This document shows, piece by piece, positions 32,048 through 36,567 of a DNA stretch of 36,567 nucleotides (its first letter is position 1; the number at the start of each line of letters is the position of its first letter). A program made the position numbers and the translations under genes. Under the pieces are notes generated by a model, which was not told the DNA's origin, ran no database searches, and was given only the letters and a program-made list of their open reading frames with translations. The stretch is from an uncultured Acetobacteraceae bacterium (GTDB taxonomy: Bacteria > Pseudomonadota > Alphaproteobacteria > Acetobacterales > Acetobacteraceae): contig CAIXDS010000360.1 in the NCBI GenBank assembly GCA_903918195.1, positions 1-36,567 on the forward strand. The letters are read 5' to 3'.

Positions 32048-33025
32048 TTGGCTGTGAAGCGCGTCGCTTTGGCGGTCCTGGCGCTGGGAGCGGTCTCGGG
32101 CATTGTCTGGCTGGCGGTGCAGCGGGTCACTGGCGGCGCGCCGCCCGGCACGCTGTACGGCAATGTCGAAATCCGTCAGGTGGACCTCGCCTTCAACGCC
32201 GAGGGCCGGGTGACCGGCATGGCGCGGCGCGAGGGCGATGCGGTGCACACCGGCGATGTGGTGGCCGAACTGGACGCGGTCAGCTATCGCAACCTGCACG
32301 ACCTGGCGCTGGCGCGGCGCGACCAGGCGCGCGCCAATCTCGCGTTGCTGCTGGCTGGCACGCGGGTGGAGGATATCGACCAGGCGCGCGCCAGGGTCGC
32401 CTCGGCGGAAGCGACCGTGACCCATGCCGAGGCGCTGTTCGCGCGGCAGGCCGATCTGGTGAAGCGCAATGCCACCTCGCGGCAGGACTATGATGATGCC
32501 CGGCTGGGGCTGGATGCCGGGCGGGCGCAGCTTGCCCAGCTGCGCGCCGCCCTGGCCGAGGCGGTGGCCGGACCACGTGCCGAGGATATCGACGCGGCAC
32601 GGGCAGCGCTGCGGGCGAGCGAGGCCTCCGTGGCGCTGGCCGCCGAGGCGCTGTCGCGCACCCATCTGCTGGCGCCGGCCGACGGCGTGGTGATGACCCG
32701 GGTGATCGAGCCGGGCACGGTGGTGCTGCCGTCGGCCCCGGTCTATTCCATGGCGATTGCCGGCGAGGTCTGGGTCCGCGCGTTCGTGCCGGAACCGTTG
32801 CTGGGCGAGGCTGCCCCCGGCCGGGCGGTGCGGGTGCGCACCGATGGCGGGCACGACTATACGGGGCGGGTCGGCTACCTCTCGCCGGTGGCCGAGTTCA
32901 CGCCCAAGACGGTGGAGACGCCGGAGCTGCGCACCCAGCTTGTTTACCGGCTGCGCATCCGCATCGAGGCGCCGGATGACGGGCTGCGCCAGGGCATGCC
33001 GGTGACGATCGCGCTGGGCTCGTAG
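32048..33025 (+). CDS. HlyD/YbhG-type membrane fusion protein of an ABC exporter
   Basis: A protein of about 325 residues. The N-terminal membrane anchor is VALAVLALGAVSGIVWLAV. A first lipoyl half-motif (YGNVEIRQVDLAFNAEGRV) is followed by a long coiled-coil hairpin (about residues 80-210, with DQARARVASAEATV and DIDAARAALRASEASV). The second lipoyl half is HLLAPADGVVMTRVIEPGTVV, and the beta-barrel part carries FVPEPLLGEAAPGRAV. It links an inner-membrane ABC transporter to the outer envelope. GGAGG at 32038-32042 favours TTG 32048, or GTG 32054 as the alternative. The stop directly abuts the ATPase gene. Confidence 0.9.
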   Translation: MAVKRVALAVLALGAVSGIVWLAVQRVTGGAPPGTLYGNVEIRQVDLAFNAEGRVTGMARREGDAVHTGDVVAELDAVSYRNLHDLALARRDQARANLALLLAGTRVEDIDQARARVASAEATVTHAEALFARQADLVKRNATSRQDYDDARLGLDAGRAQLAQLRAALAEAVAGPRAEDIDAARAALRASEASVALAAEALSRTHLLAPADGVVMTRVIEPGTVVLPSAPVYSMAIAGEVWVRAFVPEPLLGEAAPGRAVRVRTDGGHDYTGRVGYLSPVAEFTPKTVETPELRTQLVYRLRIRIEAPDDGLRQGMPVTIALGS

Positions 33026-34738
33026 GTGCTCGCCGAAGTCGCCGGGCTGCGCCATGTGTTTCCCGGCGCGCGCGGGCTGGCGCCGGTGGTCGTGCTGGAC
33101 GGCGTGTCGGCGACCATTGCGCCGGGGATGATCACCGGCGTGGTCGGGCCGGACGGGGCGGGCAAGACCACGCTGCTGCGATTGCTGGCCGGGCTGCTGC
33201 GGCCGACCGCCGGGCGGGTGACGGTGCTCGGCCACGACATGGCCACCGACGCGCAGGCGGCGCATGGCGGCATCGGCTACATGCCGCAGCGGTTTGGCCT
33301 GTATGAAGACCTCTCCGTCGCCGAGAATCTTTCGCTTTTTTCCGACCTGCATGCCATGCCGGCGGCGGTGCGGGCGGACCGCATTCCGCGCCTGCTGGGT
33401 TTCACCGGGCTGGCGCCGTTCACCGCGCGGCTGGCCGGGCAGCTTTCCGGCGGCATGAAGCAGAAGCTGGGGCTGGCCTGCGCGCTGCTGGCCCGGCCAC
33501 GGCTGTTGCTGCTGGACGAGCCTTCGGTGGGCGTTGATCCCGCCTCGCGGCGCGAACTCTGGGCCATGGTGGCGGCGATGCTGGCGGAGGGGCGCGCCGA
33601 AGGTATGGGGGTGGTGTGGGCCACCGCCTATCTGGATGAGGCCGAGCGCTGCGGCCGGGTGCTTCTGCTGCATGAGGGGCGCATGCTGGCCGATGCCCCG
33701 CCCGGCGATTTCCTCGCCCCGCTGCGCGGCCGGGTTTTTTCGCTCGCCGTGCCGGAAGCCGGGCGCCGCGCGGCGGGGCGGCTGGCGGCGGCGGCTGCGT
33801 CCGTGCTGGACGTGGCGGTGGCGGGTGATGCGCTGCGGCTGGTGCTGCGGCCGGGGGCGGCGCCGCCCGATCAGGCTGCGCTGGGCGGCTCGGCGCTTGT
33901 CCCGGTCGCGCCACGCTTCGAGGATGGGTTCATCGACCGGCTGGCCGTCGCGCCGGCGGTGGCGCCGGCCGAGCCCGCCCGGCCGCGCCATGGCGATGGC
34001 CCGGTCATCGAGGTGCACGACCTGGTGCGCCGGTTCGGCGCGTTCACCGCGGTGGACCGGGTCAGTTTCTCGGTGGCGCGCGGCGAGATTTTCGGGCTGC
34101 TCGGGCCGAACGGCGCCGGTAAGTCCACCACCTTCCGCATGCTGTGCGGTCTGCTGCGCCCGTCCGGCGGGTCGGCGCGGGTGGCCGGGCAGGATTTGCT
34201 GCGGGCGCCGGCACAGGCGCGGGCGCGCATCGGCTACATGGCGCAGCGGTTTTCGCTCTATGGCGAACTGACGGTGGCCGAGAACCTGCACTTCTTCGCC
34301 CGGGTCTACGGGTTGGACCGCCATGCCCAGGCGGCGGCGATCGCCGATGCGCTGGCGCGTTTCGACCTGGACGCCGTGCGCGGCAGCGTGGCGGCGGCGT
34401 TGCCGCTCGGCGTGAAGCAGCGGCTGGCGCTGGCGGCGGCGCTGCTGCACCGGCCCGATATCCTGTTCCTCGACGAACCGACCTCCGGCGTCGATCCGCT
34501 GGCCCGGCGGGCTTTTTGGGCGCGCATCGGCGCCTTGGCCGAGGCGGGGGTGACGATACTCGTCACCAGCCATTTCATGGACGAAGCGGAATATTGCGAC
34601 CGGCTGGGCATCATCAGTGCCGGCAAGCTGATTGCCACTGATACCCCGGCCGGGATGCGCGCGCGGGTGCGCGGCCCGGATTTGCCTGCGCCGACGCTGG
34701 AGGACGCGTTCATCCGTCTGGTGGGGGCGTCGCCGTGA
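33026..34738 (+). CDS. ABC transporter ATPase with two nucleotide-binding domains (YbhF-like)
   Basis: A 570-residue protein with two ABC domains in tandem. Domain 1 has Walker A GPDGAGKTT, signature LSGGMKQK, and Walker B LLLLDEPSVGVDP. Domain 2 has Walker A GPNGAGKST, an altered signature region LPLGVKQR, and Walker B ILFLDEPTSGVDP. This layout, with a poor second signature, is usual for YbhF/RbbA-type exporter ATPases. It powers the permease encoded next. The GTG start at 33026 follows the membrane-fusion gene stop with no gap, and its stop overlaps the permease start (GTGA). Substrate is unknown; E. coli YbhFSR exports drugs and cations. Confidence 0.92.
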   Translation: MLAEVAGLRHVFPGARGLAPVVVLDGVSATIAPGMITGVVGPDGAGKTTLLRLLAGLLRPTAGRVTVLGHDMATDAQAAHGGIGYMPQRFGLYEDLSVAENLSLFSDLHAMPAAVRADRIPRLLGFTGLAPFTARLAGQLSGGMKQKLGLACALLARPRLLLLDEPSVGVDPASRRELWAMVAAMLAEGRAEGMGVVWATAYLDEAERCGRVLLLHEGRMLADAPPGDFLAPLRGRVFSLAVPEAGRRAAGRLAAAAASVLDVAVAGDALRLVLRPGAAPPDQAALGGSALVPVAPRFEDGFIDRLAVAPAVAPAEPARPRHGDGPVIEVHDLVRRFGAFTAVDRVSFSVARGEIFGLLGPNGAGKSTTFRMLCGLLRPSGGSARVAGQDLLRAPAQARARIGYMAQRFSLYGELTVAENLHFFARVYGLDRHAQAAAIADALARFDLDAVRGSVAAALPLGVKQRLALAAALLHRPDILFLDEPTSGVDPLARRAFWARIGALAEAGVTILVTSHFMDEAEYCDRLGIISAGKLIATDTPAGMRARVRGPDLPAPTLEDAFIRLVGASP

Positions 34739-35862
34739 GCCCGTCGCTCCTGCGGTTGCGCGGCCTGTTGCGCAAGGAAATCCTGCAGGTCGTGCGCGAT
34801 CCCTCGTCGCTGCTGATCGCCTTCCTGTTGCCGGTCGTGCTGTTGCTGGTGAACGGGTTCGGGATTTCGCTCGATGCGCGCCACATGCGCCTGGCGGTGG
34901 TGACGCAGGCGCCGGCCGCGGACACGCGCGAAATCATCCAGGCGCTGGCGGCCTCGCCCTATCTCGTGCCGGTGGCGGCGGCGAGCACGGTGGAGGGTGA
35001 GCGCCTGCTGACAGAAGGCGCGGTGCGCGGCATCCTGGTGCTGCCCGAGGATTTTTCCGCCCGCCTGATGCGCCCCTCGCGCTGGCCTGCACCGGCGCAA
35101 TTGCTGGCCAACGGCACCGACCCCAACACCGCGCGCATTCTGGAAGGCTATGTGCAGGGCGCGTTGCTGACCTGGGCGGCCGGGCAGGCGAGCGAAAAGC
35201 GTGTGCTGCCGGCCGGCGGCATATCGCTGGAACACCGTTACTGGTTCAACCCGGAGTTGCGCTCGGCCGACTTCATCGTGCCGGGCGTGGTCGGGTTCGT
35301 GATGTCCATGGTCGGCACGCTGCTGACCGCGCTGGTGGTGTCGCGTGAGTGGGAGCGCGGCACGATGGAAAGCATGCTGGCCTCGCCGGCGCGCATGGGC
35401 GAGATCATCGCCGCCCGTCTGCTGTGTTATTTCGGCCTCGGCATGCTGGGGATGGCGGTGTCGGTGCTGATGGCCATCCTGCTGTTCGGCCTGCCGTTTC
35501 GCGGCAGCGTGCTGGCGCTGGGTGCGGCGGCGTCGCTGTTCCTGTTGTTCGCGCTGGCGCTCGGGCTGTTCATTTCCACCCTGGTCCGCAGCCAGTTCGT
35601 TGCCGCCCAGCTGGCATTCCTGACCACGATGATGCCGGCGCTGATGCTGTCCGGCATGCTGTTCGACATCGCCTCCATGCCGGGCTGGCTGCAGGTGCTG
35701 ACGCATGTTTTCCCGGTGCGCTACCTGGTGTCGGTGCTGCAGACACTGTTTCTCGCCGGCACGGTGTGGCCGCTGATCCTGCCCAATCTGGCGGCCCTTG
35801 CCGTCGCCGCGCTGGTGGCGGTGGGGGCGACGGCGGCGGTGACCCACCGGCGGCTGGATTGA
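34735..35862 (+). CDS. ABC-2 type permease (YbhR/YbhS-like)
   Basis: A 375-residue inner-membrane permease. An N-terminal cytoplasmic helix with LRKEILQVVRDPSSLLIAF leads into the first membrane segment. A large periplasmic loop (about 45-180) follows, then a five-helix bundle starting near VVGFVMSMVGTLLTALVV. The ABC-2 signature segment EWERGTMESMLASPARMGEI contacts the ATPase. Other landmarks are SFLLFALALG-like helices and MLSGMLFDIASMPGWLQ with HVFPVRYLVSVLQTLFLAG. E. coli-type YbhFSR systems have two permease genes; only one is present here, so it may act as a homodimer. GTG 34735 overlaps the ATPase stop. Confidence 0.92.
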   Translation: MSPSLLRLRGLLRKEILQVVRDPSSLLIAFLLPVVLLLVNGFGISLDARHMRLAVVTQAPAADTREIIQALAASPYLVPVAAASTVEGERLLTEGAVRGILVLPEDFSARLMRPSRWPAPAQLLANGTDPNTARILEGYVQGALLTWAAGQASEKRVLPAGGISLEHRYWFNPELRSADFIVPGVVGFVMSMVGTLLTALVVSREWERGTMESMLASPARMGEIIAARLLCYFGLGMLGMAVSVLMAILLFGLPFRGSVLALGAAASLFLLFALALGLFISTLVRSQFVAAQLAFLTTMMPALMLSGMLFDIASMPGWLQVLTHVFPVRYLVSVLQTLFLAGTVWPLILPNLAALAVAALVAVGATAAVTHRRLD

Positions 35863-36009
35863 AGCCGTCTCCGATAACCGCTTCCGGCTCCAAGCCCACG
35901 AAGCGTAACAAGACAATCCAGTGCGACCTGCCCTCAGCCGTGGGTGTGCTGGTGGGAATTTGCAGCCGTCCTATATTCCGGCTTCTCGAAGGGAGAGTGT
36001 GGCAAGACG
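35863..36009. promoter_or_regulatory. Intergenic gap before the EVE-domain gene
   Basis: Composition falls from high GC to near balanced within this 147 bp, marking the edge between the exporter operon and probable acquired DNA. A CTATATTCC stretch at about 35971 could be a -10 region, and GGGAG lies at 35991-35995, rather far from the next ATG. No terminator hairpin with a T-run is visible after the permease gene. Confidence 0.3.
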
Positions 36010-36567
36010 ATGCGTGCATTCTGGTTAACGCACAAGCCGAAATTAAAACAAACCGACAAAGGTTGGACGGTTGAGAAAATGACAGAATTAGTTAGTCGCT
36101 TCAATAGTGATCCTATCAATACGACCGAACCATGGTCTATTGTATCCTCCACCAAACCCAACGTTGGCGACCGCGTCTATCTGTTCAAGCAGGGTCATCC
36201 GCGCGGTATTTACGGTGTAGGAACAGTCTGCGGCGAGCCGCGACTTGTGGACGATCCATCACGTGGCAAAGGGATTCGCGCCATTATTCAATTCGATATG
36301 CTACGTGACCCGACGGAAGGTTTCCTGCTGCGGGAGGAGGAAATCAGCGACATCGAACCGCTTCAACGCATCTTCGGCGCTCGCCGAAGTGGTTTGAGCG
36401 TGCCCGAAGACAGCATTCTCGAGCTTGACCCGAGTTTAACAGTGAAAACCGAACGATCATTTTCCATCAATAGGTTGCAGGCGCGCGAAGGGTTCTTAGC
36501 ACTACGCTGCCGCGGTGGGGGCGGAGCGATCAGGCGGCGGCGGGCGGGGGATCGGCGTCGCGGATGT
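36010..36567 (+). CDS. EVE/PUA-like domain protein, probable modification-dependent restriction nuclease (partial)
   Basis: An open frame of 186 codons from ATG 36010 to the window end. The first 150 residues resemble the EVE/PUA-like domains that read modified bases. They include FWLTHKPK, the block WSIVSSTKPNVGDRVYLFKQ, GIYGVGTVCGEPRLVDDP, and FGARRSGLSVPEDSILELDP. Such domains often precede an HNH nuclease that cuts modified phage DNA. The HNH part would lie to the right. The DNA is clearly lower in GC than the exporter genes. From about 36500 composition turns very GC-rich and the peptide becomes Arg/Gly repetitive, which does not look like the expected continuation. The gene may be broken there. 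Confidence 0.6.
   Translation, partial: MRAFWLTHKPKLKQTDKGWTVEKMTELVSRFNSDPINTTEPWSIVSSTKPNVGDRVYLFKQGHPRGIYGVGTVCGEPRLVDDPSRGKGIRAIIQFDMLRDPTEGFLLREEEISDIEPLQRIFGARRSGLSVPEDSILELDPSLTVKTERSFSINRLQAREGFLALRCRGGGGAIRRRRAGDRRRGC
36530..36567 (-). other. Possible C-terminal end of a minus-strand gene
   Basis: On the reverse strand the last bases read IRDADPPPAAA followed by a TGA stop at 36532-36530. The Pro/Ala tail and high GC fit a chromosomal gene or a mobile element ending here. If so, it overlaps and interrupts the EVE-domain frame. Too little is visible for identification. Confidence 0.25.

Noticed and set aside
28375..32163. A 1262-aa open frame on the minus strand (and similar long antisense frames at 31379-34573 and 12393-13787)
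   Set aside because: These lie opposite well-supported genes in very GC-rich DNA, where stops are rare in the mirror frame. Their peptides are low-complexity Arg/His/Gln/Pro with no recognisable domain.
1..36567. tRNA, rRNA or other structured RNA genes
   Set aside because: Reading both strands I saw no tRNA-like cloverleaf with a TTCGA-type loop and CCA end, and no rRNA-like sequence. This was by eye only; a covariance-model scan would be the decisive check.

Overview
The window reads as a high-GC alphaproteobacterial chromosome segment. I infer a member of the Acetobacteraceae/Rhodospirillales from the strong G/C bias at third codon positions, the proA-nadD-rsfS-rlmH and gpmI-envC-ctpA-yibQ-rppH housekeeping order, and the GGGGTCCAGGGGC-type intergenic repeats. 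The species cannot be fixed from sequence alone. Coding density is high, and the longest gene-free stretches are only about 150-220 bp, so no gap exceeds 300 bp.

Left end, 1-8141, minus strand: a phage-defence island. Reading leftward it holds an MntA/HepT toxin-antitoxin pair, then brxE, brxA, brxB, brxC and pglX. This is the front half of a BREX locus in the order described for type 6. pglX is cut just after its NPPF catalytic motif by an IS5-family element whose transposase start lies at the window edge. The later genes expected for this type (pglZ, brxD, brxHI) would lie outside the window.

Middle-left, 8363-13985: metabolic genes. These are a class I aminotransferase, an alpha/beta hydrolase translationally coupled to mobA (molybdenum cofactor guanylylation), and a divergent TRAP transporter made of a binding protein and a fused small/large permease.

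14073-15922: a repeat-rich accessory patch. A REP-associated tyrosine transposase (RAYT) is flanked by two perfectly inverted REP hairpins. A solitary PD-(D/E)xK-like protein (DUF6602-like) follows, and then a second, BIME-like inverted pair of a different REP sequence.

15987-28342: housekeeping genes. They are an enoyl-CoA hydratase family protein, msrA, proA-nadD-rsfS-rlmH, an orphan DNA methyltransferase coupled to rlmH, gpmI, an EnvC-like M23 factor, the CtpA protease, a YibQ-like deacetylase, rppH and creA. Several starts appear non-canonical: nadD and rlmH have no well-placed ATG, GTG or TTG. A 217-bp inverted-repeat element between gpmI and envC seems to supply the envC start codon.

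28486-35862: an operon-like run pairing a PhoU/DUF47-containing protein of unknown role with a half-length pyruvate phosphate dikinase that lacks its pyruvate domain. A YbhG/YbhF/YbhR-type ABC exporter follows.

36010-36567: an AT-richer open reading frame with an EVE/PUA-like domain, probably the front of a modification-dependent restriction nuclease. It runs off the window.

The best candidates for undescribed biology are the PhoU/half-PPDK pair and the solitary DUF6602-like gene between two REP systems.
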